Source of the DNA: Bacteroidia bacterium
GTDB taxonomy: Bacteria; Bacteroidota; Bacteroidia; J057
Reading direction: 5' to 3'
Length of the DNA stretch: 42,511 nucleotides
Assembly: GCA_030430575.1 (NCBI GenBank)
Contig: JAUIKF010000064.1
Location: forward strand, 1-42,511
A model generated the notes under the pieces. It was given only the letters and a program-made list of their open reading frames with translations, ran no database searches and had not been told where the DNA came from. Shown here piece after piece: positions 24,371 through 33,051 of this stretch. The number at the start of each line of letters is the position of its first letter. Position 1 is the first letter of the stretch. Made by a program: the position numbers and the translations under genes.

Positions 24371-25819
24371 TCAATCCACTTCTTCCCCCACACACGCCGT
24401 CTCCAGCAGCCAGCTGCGATACAGCACAGCCTTAGCCTCCGCAATTGCCTGCCTCAGTTTTTCCTGACGCTGAAGCAAGACAGGCTCTTCTACATAGAAG
24501 GCTTGATCCCTAATGCGGGTAGCCTTTTTGAGAAAGCGCAAAAATTGCTGGTAAGGTTCGCGGCGACTAGGCGTGAGGTCTTTCGTACGACTCAGGTGGC
24601 GCTGAAAGGCATCGATGAGGTAATTCAGTGCCTCATATTCCCCTACTTCAAAATAAATCCTACACAGCAATAGCTTCGCACTCAGCGCGTAGAACCCATC
24701 GGTAAATTGGATGGATTGGAGGAGAGGCTGGGCAGGCCGAAAATCTTTCATATTATAATGATACAGGGCCAGGTTATAGTGATAAACCGCTTCGCGAAAT
24801 TTCGGAATAAGCTTGCTTTTCTGGCTTTGCATAAAATCATAGACCCACTCCGTCTCCCCTAGACGCAAGCCCGTCGCAATGATATTGCTATAACTCGCAT
24901 GGCTGAGGTCTTCTAAGAGTCCGTTTTCTAGCTGAAAACGGTAGAGATCAAAGAGTACTGTCAAGAAATGCCCTTCGCCCGTATTGATGCGTGCCACGCA
25001 GTAGTTTTGCCCATATTTGAAAAAAGCACTTGCCTCTTCCCTTGTGAGCTGCTCAATATCAGCTTTTAAGCCTGCTGTCAATTCATGGAAAGCCTGATCC
25101 TTATCTTCAGAAATGAAGGTTTTTACTAATAATTGATACAAATTAATGCCTGGCGTGTCCTGGAAATGCTGGGGATGCTGCTCCAAAAAGCTGATGAGGT
25201 GCAGGGCTAATGGAATATCGGCATCCGTGCCTAGGATTTTTTGACGATTGAGGAGTTCCGCGCTGCCTCTTATTTTTTTCAATAAATAATAGCGATCAAA
25301 CGCAGCTAAGGCCTCCGAAAGGCTATTATCGGCGACGCGCACTTCTTGCAGGCCATAGGCATCATTGCCTTCCTCATGCAGGCGATACAACTGAAAATAA
25401 GTTTCCTCATCTTTGACAGGAATTGCCGCTAACTTTCGTTCCAACGCCCGCCATTGGGATTGAAAAACCCCTTTTACGGTGCGCCTGCGTAGTTCTCGCA
25501 AGGCCAGCAGGTCTTGTGCTATCGGGTCTTTCTGGATGGCGGAATGCGCAAGAAACTGCCGAAGTAAGGCAAAAAGGTGTTTGCTTTCGTCTTTGATTTT
25601 CTGAAGGTCAAAGGGATTTTCGGGATAAAGCAAGGAGAAGACTCGTTGTTTTTCGATTTCTTTAGCTTCAAAAGCTGGTGCATGAGGCATCAAAATCGCC
25701 AATAAACGAATGCTCGCCTCCCGTTTATTGAAAAAGGGCGAAGCCACAAATAATTGAAAGGCCGTTATTTCATCTGAATCTAACCGACGGAGGGTCCTGA
25801 TTAATTTAGTTTTATACAC
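24371..25819 (-). CDS. Hypothetical helical-repeat-like protein
   Basis: A 482-residue protein, almost entirely alpha-helical by composition (Leu, Ala, Glu, Arg, Gln-rich), with no signal peptide and no membrane helix. The N-terminus (TAFQLFVASPFFNKREASI, then LLYPENPFDLQKIKDESKHL) resembles a family of long helical hypothetical proteins I have seen in Saprospiraceae-type genomes. The C-terminal half has TPR-like spacing (YHYNLALYHYNMKDFRPAQPLL, ALSAKLLLCRIYFEVGEYEAL), which suggests a protein-binding scaffold. No catalytic motif is seen. The start is a GTG at 25817-25819. It is divergent from the large T9SS gene across a 146-bp AT-rich gap. Confidence 0.8.
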   Translation of the reverse strand: MYKTKLIRTLRRLDSDEITAFQLFVASPFFNKREASIRLLAILMPHAPAFEAKEIEKQRVFSLLYPENPFDLQKIKDESKHLFALLRQFLAHSAIQKDPIAQDLLALRELRRRTVKGVFQSQWRALERKLAAIPVKDEETYFQLYRLHEEGNDAYGLQEVRVADNSLSEALAAFDRYYLLKKIRGSAELLNRQKILGTDADIPLALHLISFLEQHPQHFQDTPGINLYQLLVKTFISEDKDQAFHELTAGLKADIEQLTREEASAFFKYGQNYCVARINTGEGHFLTVLFDLYRFQLENGLLEDLSHASYSNIIATGLRLGETEWVYDFMQSQKSKLIPKFREAVYHYNLALYHYNMKDFRPAQPLLQSIQFTDGFYALSAKLLLCRIYFEVGEYEALNYLIDAFQRHLSRTKDLTPSRREPYQQFLRFLKKATRIRDQAFYVEEPVLLQRQEKLRQAIAEAKAVLYRSWLLETACVGEEVD

Positions 25820-25965
25820 CTTTTTTCTAAAAAATTATACTTATCAACTGATAATCAATTATTTATAATACATTCTCAATTTATATAATTACACCTTTTC
25901 ATCCAACTGTCATTGTTCTCTCCTCTTTATATTTTTAATATTACTCTTACTAATTACTATAAAGA
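25820..25965. promoter_or_regulatory. AT-rich divergent promoter region
   Basis: This 146-bp, very AT-rich gap lies between the GTG of the minus-strand helical protein and the ATG of the plus-strand T9SS protein. Both promoters must lie here or overlap the genes. I find no exact TAnnTTTG box on either strand, so no boxes are assigned. Confidence 0.45.
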
Positions 25966-28677
25966 ATGAGACGCTTTATACTTATCATATTGGGGGTATG
26001 CACCTTGTTTTTGTTCCAAAAACTCGCTGCGCAAAACTGTATTCCGATCAATTCTTACTATTCCCAGACATTTGAGCTTGGCTTAAATGGCTGGCAAGTG
26101 GACTCGCTGACCAGTCCTATTCATACTTGGGTGGTAGGTGACCCTGCCAACAAAAACATCCTCAATTCGGCACATCAAGGGACAAACTGTGTGATGACAG
26201 GCGGATTGACAGGAGGGTATGCGAATGGAGAAAAGTCTTACCTAAAAAGCCCTTGTTTTGATTTTACCAATTTATCTACGCCTTACCTCTCCTTTTACAT
26301 CCGTGCCCACCTACCGCCAGATACGGTAGCAGGGCTCAATGTCTGGGTGTCACTAGACTCTAGCGCCACCTGGTCACTTATTGGGAGCACGGCGGATACA
26401 GGCTGGTATAATACCGCTGACATTCAGGCAGAGCCAGGTCATATCAACCCCGCTACGGGGCCAGTTCCTGGCTTTTCAGCCAATCCAAGAAATGGGCGAT
26501 TGGGCAATACAGTTACCCCTTGGTCGCTGATGGGCATCGCCCTCCCTCACCTCGCAGGTGAGGAAGATGTCACCTTTCGCTTTCAATTCGCAGGCATGAC
26601 CAATCCTGTAGGGAATACGGTCTATGAAGGCATTGCCATCGATGATATATTTATCGGACATTCCCCGAATATCACAGAAGCCGATACCCTCCGGATGTGC
26701 CAAGGGATGCAGATGCAGTTGGAAGTGCCTTTCCTCCCCAATGCCACCTACCGATGGACATTGCCCAACAACACAACGCTCTCCCAACGCGTCATAAACG
26801 CCGATATGCCAGGCACTTATCATTGCCTGATCGTAGGACTACAGGGCAGTAGGGACTCTGCAGATATTCACCTCCTCGTTGAAAATCCCTTGCAACAAGG
26901 TTCCCTGGGCAATTTCTTGCCCAATGACACCATTTGCCAGGGAGACACGGCCTATTTCTCTACGCCCCAAGACCATGTCTATTATGCTTGGTATGGACCC
27001 AATAATAACTTCATCGAAAATCGCCGATATGAAGCTGGCGTACCCGATCCTAGCGCCTACAAAAGTGTCGTTCCTGGGCTTCAGACTGTATATGTGTCGG
27101 ATGGAAATAGTTGTTCAATTGCCTACACAGGGACCATTTATTCTATTGCCTTCAATCCTACGGTCTCTACGACCCCTGACTTTGGTTTTGCGGATGGCCA
27201 GGTCTTTTCTGATGGGGCTATGGGAAATGGTCCCTTGTTATTTGACTGGGATAGTACAGGATCTTTTACGGCCATAGACACCCTTACAGGGCTGTCTGCG
27301 GGCAGCTACCATGTCATGGTCCAGAATCCACAGCTCTGCACGCGGCGCGTGAATTATTCTATCCTTCACCAGGTAGTAGTCTTTCCTGGAGATGCCAACC
27401 ACGATCAACTCGTGGACATGAAAGATCTGCTGCCGCTAGGCATTCACTATAGCGTGATAGGGCCTCAACGCCCCAATAGCTCCATTTCCTGGACACCGCA
27501 GCCTGCACCTCTCTGGAACATCCCTCAGGCCAATGGGCGAGACCTGCGTCATGTAGATACGGACGGTAGCGGCCTCATTAGTCAACCTGATACCCAAGCC
27601 ATCTTACAAAACTTTGCCATTACAGGGCATTCCACTTATAATCCGCCACAGCTAGGACCACTCCTTTCCCTGCAAATGCCGACAGGCACGCACCAAGCAG
27701 GAGATACCCTCACCATTCCTGTCCATATAGGCGATGCAGCTACGCCTATCCTCAATCTCTATGGCCTAGCCCTTGCGATACAATATGACAGCACCCTGGT
27801 GAAAAAGGGCTCCCTCAAGGTCGATTTCGCCAATTCATGGTTTGGACAAAAAAATACGGATATGCTCTCACTGGGTCATGATGCCTACCTGGAAGAACAA
27901 CTTGATGTAGGCGTGGTAGGTACCGATAGTCTTCCACGCAGTGGTTTTGGGCGTTTGTTTGATATCATCGTCGTGGTAGAGGATCATATTGCCAAACAGG
28001 AGATTCCTTTTGAATTGTCATTTATTGGCGGATATGCGATAGATCTTGCAGGGACTGAAATTCCGATTTCATTAGGGGCTATAGATACGACTATGTTGGA
28101 GGTGACGATGCCGCTCGCGCTGGCAGTGGAGTACTTCACTGGAGAAGTGAATGGTGAGCAAATCCGACTGGATTGGGCCACTCGGATAGAAGATGAAGTA
28201 GCTTATTATGAAATTGAGAAATATGAAGTGGGTAAAGGAACCTTCATTCAAATAGGAAAGGTAGGGGCAAATGGGAACATTTATCCTTACCAACCCTATC
28301 ACTTTATTGATCCAAACCCTCATCTCGGAACCAATCTGTACCGTCTGGTAAAAGTAGCAGCAAACGGGCAAGCCGACATCATCGGGAATTACCTCCCTAT
28401 TTTGTATCAAAAGGGCCCTAACAGCCTGGAATTGCTGAATATATTCCCCAACCCTACGGACCATTCGACCGAAATGAAGTTCTATTCCAAAACCTCGGGC
28501 ACGATCCAGTTAGATCTTTTTGATTTATCAGGGAAGTGTATGACGGAGCAAATGGTCTTCGTTCAAGCGGGCGAAAATCGCGTTTCTATTTCTCTACATA
28601 ACCTCAAGCGAGGTGTCTACTTATATCGCCTGGAACTCGAAGGATATGCTATTCGTGGCAAGCTGATAAAGCAGTAG
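25966..28677 (+). CDS. T9SS-exported protein with dockerin-like and cohesin-like segments
   Basis: A 903-residue exported protein. A signal peptide (residues 1-22) is followed by a jelly-roll/MAM-like region (about 30-230: YSQTFELGLNGWQ, YLSFYIRAH, EGIAIDDIFIG) and two Ig-like segments. Residues about 475-553 carry two calcium-loop motifs, GDANHDQLVDMKDL and VDTDGSGLISQPD, of dockerin type. A cohesin-like sandwich follows at about 565-690 (AGDTLTIPVHIGD, LYGLALAIQYDSTLV). An FN3-like module (about 700-800) and a type A T9SS tail (IFPNPTDHSTEMKF, GVYLYRLELEGYAIRGKLIKQ) end the protein. It is probably surface-located and involved in adhesion or assembly. No enzyme motif is seen. The next gene is a similar cargo protein. 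Confidence 0.88.
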   Translation: MRRFILIILGVCTLFLFQKLAAQNCIPINSYYSQTFELGLNGWQVDSLTSPIHTWVVGDPANKNILNSAHQGTNCVMTGGLTGGYANGEKSYLKSPCFDFTNLSTPYLSFYIRAHLPPDTVAGLNVWVSLDSSATWSLIGSTADTGWYNTADIQAEPGHINPATGPVPGFSANPRNGRLGNTVTPWSLMGIALPHLAGEEDVTFRFQFAGMTNPVGNTVYEGIAIDDIFIGHSPNITEADTLRMCQGMQMQLEVPFLPNATYRWTLPNNTTLSQRVINADMPGTYHCLIVGLQGSRDSADIHLLVENPLQQGSLGNFLPNDTICQGDTAYFSTPQDHVYYAWYGPNNNFIENRRYEAGVPDPSAYKSVVPGLQTVYVSDGNSCSIAYTGTIYSIAFNPTVSTTPDFGFADGQVFSDGAMGNGPLLFDWDSTGSFTAIDTLTGLSAGSYHVMVQNPQLCTRRVNYSILHQVVVFPGDANHDQLVDMKDLLPLGIHYSVIGPQRPNSSISWTPQPAPLWNIPQANGRDLRHVDTDGSGLISQPDTQAILQNFAITGHSTYNPPQLGPLLSLQMPTGTHQAGDTLTIPVHIGDAATPILNLYGLALAIQYDSTLVKKGSLKVDFANSWFGQKNTDMLSLGHDAYLEEQLDVGVVGTDSLPRSGFGRLFDIIVVVEDHIAKQEIPFELSFIGGYAIDLAGTEIPISLGAIDTTMLEVTMPLALAVEYFTGEVNGEQIRLDWATRIEDEVAYYEIEKYEVGKGTFIQIGKVGANGNIYPYQPYHFIDPNPHLGTNLYRLVKVAANGQADIIGNYLPILYQKGPNSLELLNIFPNPTDHSTEMKFYSKTSGTIQLDLFDLSGKCMTEQMVFVQAGENRVSISLHNLKRGVYLYRLELEGYAIRGKLIKQ

Positions 28678-28682
28678 AAAGA

Positions 28683-28740
28683 AAGCAAGTTCAAGTCCTG
28701 CCCTGAGTCTATCGAAGGGTCAAGTTCAAGTTCAAAAATA
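28683..28740. repeat. TTCAAG tract split by a CCCTGAG module
   Basis: AGCAAGTTCAAGTCCTG, then CCCTGAGTCTATCGAAGGG (28701-28719), then TCAAGTTCAAGTTC. The 19-bp module interrupts an otherwise simple TTCAAG tract. The tract begins 6 bp after the stop codon of the preceding gene. Confidence 0.6.
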
Positions 28741-28796
28741 CACTACAGAGTGGATTCCCTCCTCTCTACAAGAAACTACTGTCTTCCCCATTCAAA

Positions 28797-28848
28797 ATTC
28801 ACTCATTCACTCATTCACTCATTCACTCATTCACTCATTCACTCATTC
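28797..28848. repeat. ACTCATTC octamer tandem repeat
   Basis: Six exact copies of ACTCATTC (28801-28848), preceded by ATTC. The array ends 12 bp before the ATG of the T9SS protein at 28861. Copy-number change by slippage would shift promoter or leader spacing in 8-bp steps. A frame open from a GTG at 28750 runs through it into the gene. Confidence 0.9.
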
Positions 28849-28860
28849 AAAATTAATCAT

Positions 28861-31221
28861 ATGAAACCCCTACATTTTACCCTTTACTTCCTAGCAGTAT
28901 TTCTCACCGCGAGTTTAGGCAGCCTTTACGGGCAACAATTTCCCAACATCAACTTCACATACTCCCCCGCCCAACCTTGCGCAGGTCAACCCATTACCTT
29001 TTTGGACTCTAGCACCAATTTGGGGCCTAACCCTCATTTTCAATACATTTTTGGAGATGGCAACTCAACCTCCTCCTATTCCACATTTACCACTCATACC
29101 TATGCGTTGCCGGATACCTATACGGTGTATTATTATGTATTTGATTCGCTGCAATCCAATAATGGTGGCTACGCCTCCAAGACAATCATTGTCAGGCCAG
29201 GGCCATGTAATGGGGCAGATTTGCTAGAAGGATATGTCTTTCAAGATACCAATCTCAATGGGACATTCGATCCCCTAGAAGTACCCGTAAGGGGAAAGAT
29301 CGTGAATATAGGACCCTATAAAGTCCAGACTGATTCAAGTGGGCATTATCAAATTTATTTGTCCGCTGGTACGTATTCCGTTTCCCTGGCCAACCCGAGT
29401 CCCTACACAGTAAGTACCCCAAGTGGCGGAAGCTATTCCTTCACCATGCCTGGCAATACGAGCCAATTTACAGCCAATTTTGGGCTGACCACCCCACATC
29501 CTATTCAGGATTTGTGCGTGACGATGGGACAGCATGTTCCCTTCCGCCCTGGGCGATGGAGTTCGTTTTTGATCACAGTAAATAATAATGGGACCGTACC
29601 CACTTCGGGGAACGTGACCTTCACCTATGACGACAGCTTGAATTTCAATGGGACCAATCCGCCTATAGCGACTCACGACCCGGCCGCCAGGGCAGTCAGT
29701 TTTTCCTTTACCCAATTACCTCCTTCTCAACTGCTACAATACTGGGTAAATGTGACGATCCCCCAAACCGTGCCTTTGGGCACCCCCATCACCAATGTGG
29801 CGACAGTCACGCCTATTATCACAGATTCCTTCCCAGGCAATAATATTTTTTCTATCACGGACACGGTTATTGCCAGCTATGACCCCAATGACAAGGCGGT
29901 TTTTCCTGCAGGTTTTATTGCGCCAGATCAAGAATTGACCTATCGCGTTCGCTTTCAAAATACGGGAACCGACACAGCTTTCAACATTTACCTCTTAGAC
30001 ACCCTTGACCCCAATCTGGACCTCAATACTTTCACCATGCTATCAGCAAGTCACGACTATACGCTCGAAATCAACCAAGATGTGGTCCGGTGGCAGTTTG
30101 ACAATATTTTGCTCCCAGACTCGGGAACCAATGAACCTGAAAGTCACGGCTTTGTGCTGTTTTCGATCCAGCCTATTGGGGGCCTAGTTGACCATACGGA
30201 GATCAACAATTATGCTGACATCTATTTTGACTTCAACGCCCCCGTAGCCACCAATACGGTCACCAGCACGATCTTAGACCTCGACTCTGCTGCTTTCAGC
30301 GTCACGAATACCATGATCCAAGGTCTCCCAGGCACCCCTGATTTCGAAACCATTTACCCACAAGTGTCCGTCATTGCCAAAAATGTAGGGATCAAAGCCA
30401 ATACCCAAACCCTCAAATATTTCCTCCAGTTAGATGCCCATCCTCCTCAAGAAATCGCCAGCAGCCCCCAAAACGTCCTTCCAGAACAGCATGCCCAAGC
30501 CGACCTTACCAATTTTTGCATTCGCACCTATTATCCCGGAATTCCCATAACTTCAGCCTTCATATTAGCCAGTCATACCCTGACGATCTATGCAGAAGAG
30601 CTAGGCAAGGCCAATCGAGTGGCGATCGCTACCTTTCCGATGACTGTTAGCACGCCTTTGGCTGTTACCCTGATTTCTTTTGAAGGGCATGCGGAAGGAG
30701 AAATGGTTCAGTTGAATTGGGCGACGCGTGAAGAGGAAGATGCAGGATATTTTTCAGTAGAGAAATATGAGGAAGAATTGGGGGAGTATAAGTCTATTGG
30801 GCAGGTAAATGCTAAAGGTTCTTCTCAAACCCTCCAACAGTATACCCTCAATGATGAAACGCCTCTTGTTGGGAGCAATCAATATCGATTGATGGAAGTA
30901 GGCGTAGACGGTTCTCGCTCAATGATCGGAGACTATGTGGAGGTCAATTATCGGCCTACTCTTTCAAGGTTAGCAGTTGCTCGTATTTTCCCCAATCCTG
31001 CGCAGACATCCACTACACTCACCCTCATGGTACCGCAGGCGGGAGATTTGCACATAACCTTATTTGACCTCCAAGGGCAAGAAGTGCTAAATGAAACCGT
31101 CGCAGTTGATCAGGGAAAAGTAGCAATTGAGCTGGCTTCAGACAAGCTGGCGCAAGGGACTTATCTTTTCCGATTGCAATTAGGGGAGCAAGTCGCTTCT
31201 GGGAAGCTTGTGAAGCAATAG
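28861..31221 (+). CDS. T9SS-exported protein with PKD, SdrD-B-like and DUF11-like domains
   Basis: A 786-residue exported protein. I chose the ATG at 28861 because the signal peptide begins there (MKPLHFTLYFLAVFLTASLG). A GTG at 28750 would add a Ser/His-rich run encoded by the octamer array. A PKD-like domain (about residues 28-115, FGDGNSTSSYSTFTTHTY) is followed by an SdrD-B-like module (GYVFQDTNLNGTFDPLEVPV) and DUF11-like repeats (about 215-460: SYDPNDKAVFPAGF, LTYRVRFQNTGTDTAFNIYL). An FN3-like module (about 600-700) precedes a T9SS type A tail (IFPNPAQTSTTLTL, GTYLFRLQLGEQVASGKLVKQ). The domain set suggests a surface adhesin or stalk. It is probably co-regulated with the upstream cargo protein. 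A terminator follows at 31267. Confidence 0.9.
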   Translation: MKPLHFTLYFLAVFLTASLGSLYGQQFPNINFTYSPAQPCAGQPITFLDSSTNLGPNPHFQYIFGDGNSTSSYSTFTTHTYALPDTYTVYYYVFDSLQSNNGGYASKTIIVRPGPCNGADLLEGYVFQDTNLNGTFDPLEVPVRGKIVNIGPYKVQTDSSGHYQIYLSAGTYSVSLANPSPYTVSTPSGGSYSFTMPGNTSQFTANFGLTTPHPIQDLCVTMGQHVPFRPGRWSSFLITVNNNGTVPTSGNVTFTYDDSLNFNGTNPPIATHDPAARAVSFSFTQLPPSQLLQYWVNVTIPQTVPLGTPITNVATVTPIITDSFPGNNIFSITDTVIASYDPNDKAVFPAGFIAPDQELTYRVRFQNTGTDTAFNIYLLDTLDPNLDLNTFTMLSASHDYTLEINQDVVRWQFDNILLPDSGTNEPESHGFVLFSIQPIGGLVDHTEINNYADIYFDFNAPVATNTVTSTILDLDSAAFSVTNTMIQGLPGTPDFETIYPQVSVIAKNVGIKANTQTLKYFLQLDAHPPQEIASSPQNVLPEQHAQADLTNFCIRTYYPGIPITSAFILASHTLTIYAEELGKANRVAIATFPMTVSTPLAVTLISFEGHAEGEMVQLNWATREEEDAGYFSVEKYEEELGEYKSIGQVNAKGSSQTLQQYTLNDETPLVGSNQYRLMEVGVDGSRSMIGDYVEVNYRPTLSRLAVARIFPNPAQTSTTLTLMVPQAGDLHITLFDLQGQEVLNETVAVDQGKVAIELASDKLAQGTYLFRLQLGEQVASGKLVKQ

Positions 31222-31266
31222 GCATTCATTGCTCTTACATTCCTCGCAATTATCATTTAAATTAGC

Positions 31267-31304
31267 AGCAGGCTTTGGGAATACCTCCCATCGCCTGTTT
31301 TTTT
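31267..31304 (+). terminator. Probable rho-independent terminator
   Basis: GCAGGC at 31268-31273 pairs with GCCTGT at 31293-31298. An inner GGGA/TCCC pair lies within, and seven T follow. It lies 46 bp after the T9SS gene and 20 bp before the dioxygenase gene, so it separates the two transcripts. Confidence 0.65.
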
Positions 31305-31323
31305 ACGCTTAACCATTTCCCTT

Positions 31324-31836
31324 ATGAAATTCCCTGTACTCAATTTCCAACAATGGATCGAAGATCATCGCCACCTCCTGAAGCCCCCCGTAGGCAACAA
31401 AGTTGTATATGAAGAAACTGATGACTTCATCGTGATGGTTGTTGGCGGTCCCAATCAGCGCACAGATTACCATTACAATGAAACTGAAGAGTTTTTCTAT
31501 ATGATTGAAGGGGACATGGTCCTTCGCATTCAGGAAGACGGTCAGGCTGTCGATGTGCCCATCAAGGAAGGGGAGATCTTCTTGCTACCCCCCAAAGTCC
31601 CTCATTCGCCCCAGCGCGGTGCAGGCAGCATCGGCATGGTGATCGAGCGCAAGCGGGACGACTCCCATACGGATGGCTTGCTGTGGTTTTGTACCAATTG
31701 CAATCACAAAATCTACGAGGAGTATTTTCCAATGAAAAATATCATGACGCAGATGCAGGGCGTATTTGAAAAATTCTATGCGTCGGAAAGCGATCGCACC
31801 TGTGACAATTGTGGGACGGTCATGCCGAAGCCGTAA
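31324..31836 (+). CDS. nbaC: 3-hydroxyanthranilate 3,4-dioxygenase
   Basis: A 170-residue cytoplasmic cupin enzyme that opens the ring of 3-hydroxyanthranilate with O2, giving the precursor of quinolinate, in the kynurenine route of tryptophan breakdown and NAD synthesis. The iron ligands are present at the family spacing: H50 (DYHYNETEE), E56 and H94 (KVPHSPQR). The substrate-binding residues R46, R98 and E108 are also kept. Two CxxC pairs (C123/C126 and C160/C163) form the rubredoxin-like second iron site of the bacterial form. Length matches the family. It stands alone: no other kynurenine gene lies in the window. It has its own transcript start after the terminator. Confidence 0.96.
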   Translation: MKFPVLNFQQWIEDHRHLLKPPVGNKVVYEETDDFIVMVVGGPNQRTDYHYNETEEFFYMIEGDMVLRIQEDGQAVDVPIKEGEIFLLPPKVPHSPQRGAGSIGMVIERKRDDSHTDGLLWFCTNCNHKIYEEYFPMKNIMTQMQGVFEKFYASESDRTCDNCGTVMPKP

Positions 31837-31848
31837 GGGAATTTGACT

Positions 31849-31974
31849 CATCGAGAAATCTAGTGTAACGAGGATTTTTACCGATAAAATTCACCACGGA
31901 TTACACGGATTCACACAGATTAAAGAAGAAAATCCGTGAGAATCTGTGTAATCTGTGGTTTTTCTTCTTTCCTC
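31849..31974. repeat. ATCTGTG-family palindromic repeat, copy 3
   Basis: CCACGGATTACACGGATT near 31892-31909 pairs with AATCTGTGTAATCTGTGG near 31941-31958, with one arm mismatch. The left outer arm (CATCGAGAAATCTAGTG) resembles the complement of the outer right arm of copy 2. It fills the gap between the dioxygenase and hydrolase genes, starting 12 bp after the dioxygenase stop codon. Confidence 0.75.
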
Positions 31975-31994
31975 AATTAATCATCCTATAACCC

Positions 31995-32837
31995 GTGAAT
32001 CGAAGAATGATCACTTTTTTCCTCGTCCTATTTACACTTTACTTGGTGCTGACAGTCTTGATTGCCGTTTTTCAGGAGAAATTGATTTTCCATCCTGTCC
32101 GCTTGGCGGATGATCACGTTTTCCACTTTCAATCGGAAGCAGCATTTCGCCAATACCACCCCGATCTTCATATCGAAGAACTCAGCTTCCGGGAATCGCC
32201 AGATGCAGTAGCGCATGGACTCCATTTTCAACTACCTGATCCGCAGGGAGTTATCTTATATTTCCATGGCAATGCGGGTTCCCTTCAGGATTGGGGAGAG
32301 GTGGCGTTTGACTTTTTGGCAAAGGGCTATGAGGTCGTCATGGTTGACTATCGACGGTATGGAAAAAGTCGGGGGAAGTTAAGTCAAAAGGCGCTTTTGA
32401 CGGATGCGGAACGATTTTATGACCATGTCAAGGCCTTATATCCGGAATCGAAGATTCATCTCTATGGGCGGTCGTTGGGGACGGGCATTGCCGCCTATCT
32501 CGCATCGAATCATGCGCCAGCACAATTGGTCCTGGAATCGCCTTATTTTAGCCTCAAAAGCCTTTCAGCGCAGAAATTCCCTTGGCTGCCCGTGAGGTTT
32601 TTGCACCGCTATCCGTTGCTTACTCATCAATATTTATCTCACGTAAAATGCCCGATTACGCTTTTCCATGGGACGCTTGATCAGCTCATCTCATGCTCTC
32701 ATAGCGAACGGTTGCTGAATTCCTTACCTGAGGGAAAAGCCGTTTATCACGAAATCCCAAGGAAAGGACACAATGACATTTGGGGTTCTCCTGAATATCA
32801 TCAGGTGATCGAGCGGATTTTCCCTGCTTCCGACTAA
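31995..32837 (+). CDS. Membrane-anchored alpha/beta hydrolase (BEM46/ABHD17-like)
   Basis: A 280-residue serine hydrolase. One N-terminal hydrophobic helix (about residues 6-26, ITFFLVLFTLYLVLTVLIAV) anchors it in the inner membrane, with the basic MNRR in the cytoplasm. The catalytic domain has the oxyanion motif YFHGNAGS (89-96), the nucleophile elbow GRSLG with S160, the acid D229 in TLDQLIS and H259 in KGHND. This is the BEM46/YqkD-like group, whose members are esterases or thioesterases with mostly unknown substrates. The GTG at 31995 is used because it supplies the positive residues; an ATG at 32007 is equally possible. AATTAATCAT lies 10 bp upstream of the start. Confidence 0.9.
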   Translation: MNRRMITFFLVLFTLYLVLTVLIAVFQEKLIFHPVRLADDHVFHFQSEAAFRQYHPDLHIEELSFRESPDAVAHGLHFQLPDPQGVILYFHGNAGSLQDWGEVAFDFLAKGYEVVMVDYRRYGKSRGKLSQKALLTDAERFYDHVKALYPESKIHLYGRSLGTGIAAYLASNHAPAQLVLESPYFSLKSLSAQKFPWLPVRFLHRYPLLTHQYLSHVKCPITLFHGTLDQLISCSHSERLLNSLPEGKAVYHEIPRKGHNDIWGSPEYHQVIERIFPASD

Positions 32838-32844
32838 ATGAAGA

Positions 32845-33051
32845 GATTGACGAATATCGAACAAGGCATGCCCTGAGCCTCGCCGAAGGGATTGATGATT
32901 GGGGAAGTATGAAAGTTCAAACTCAAGCTCAAGTGTCAAATTCAATTTTTCTTCTTTTTGAACTTGAGTTTGCGCTTGACACTTGATCTTTTTCAGTGGA
33001 TTATCCATCAAAAATCCTTGTTCTGCAATCGATATTCTGAAATCCTTCCCC
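32845..33051. repeat. GAACAAGGA/TTCAAG composite repeat, copy B
   Basis: The reverse-orientation twin of 24199-24370. GAATATCGAACAAGG (near 32853-32866) is followed by an inserted CCCTGAGCCTCGCCGAAGGG (32871-32890), GATTGATGATT, the TTCAAG/CTCAAG core (32913-32985) and a mirrored right end with AAAAATCCTTGTTC. The core is almost letter-for-letter the same as copy A over about 110 bp. It spans the gap between the hydrolase stop codon and the stop codon of the minus-strand gene at 33052. Confidence 0.8.

Noticed and set aside
28750-28860. N-terminal extension of the T9SS protein from a GTG
   Set aside because: It is encoded mostly by the octamer array, and the signal peptide begins at the ATG at 28861.
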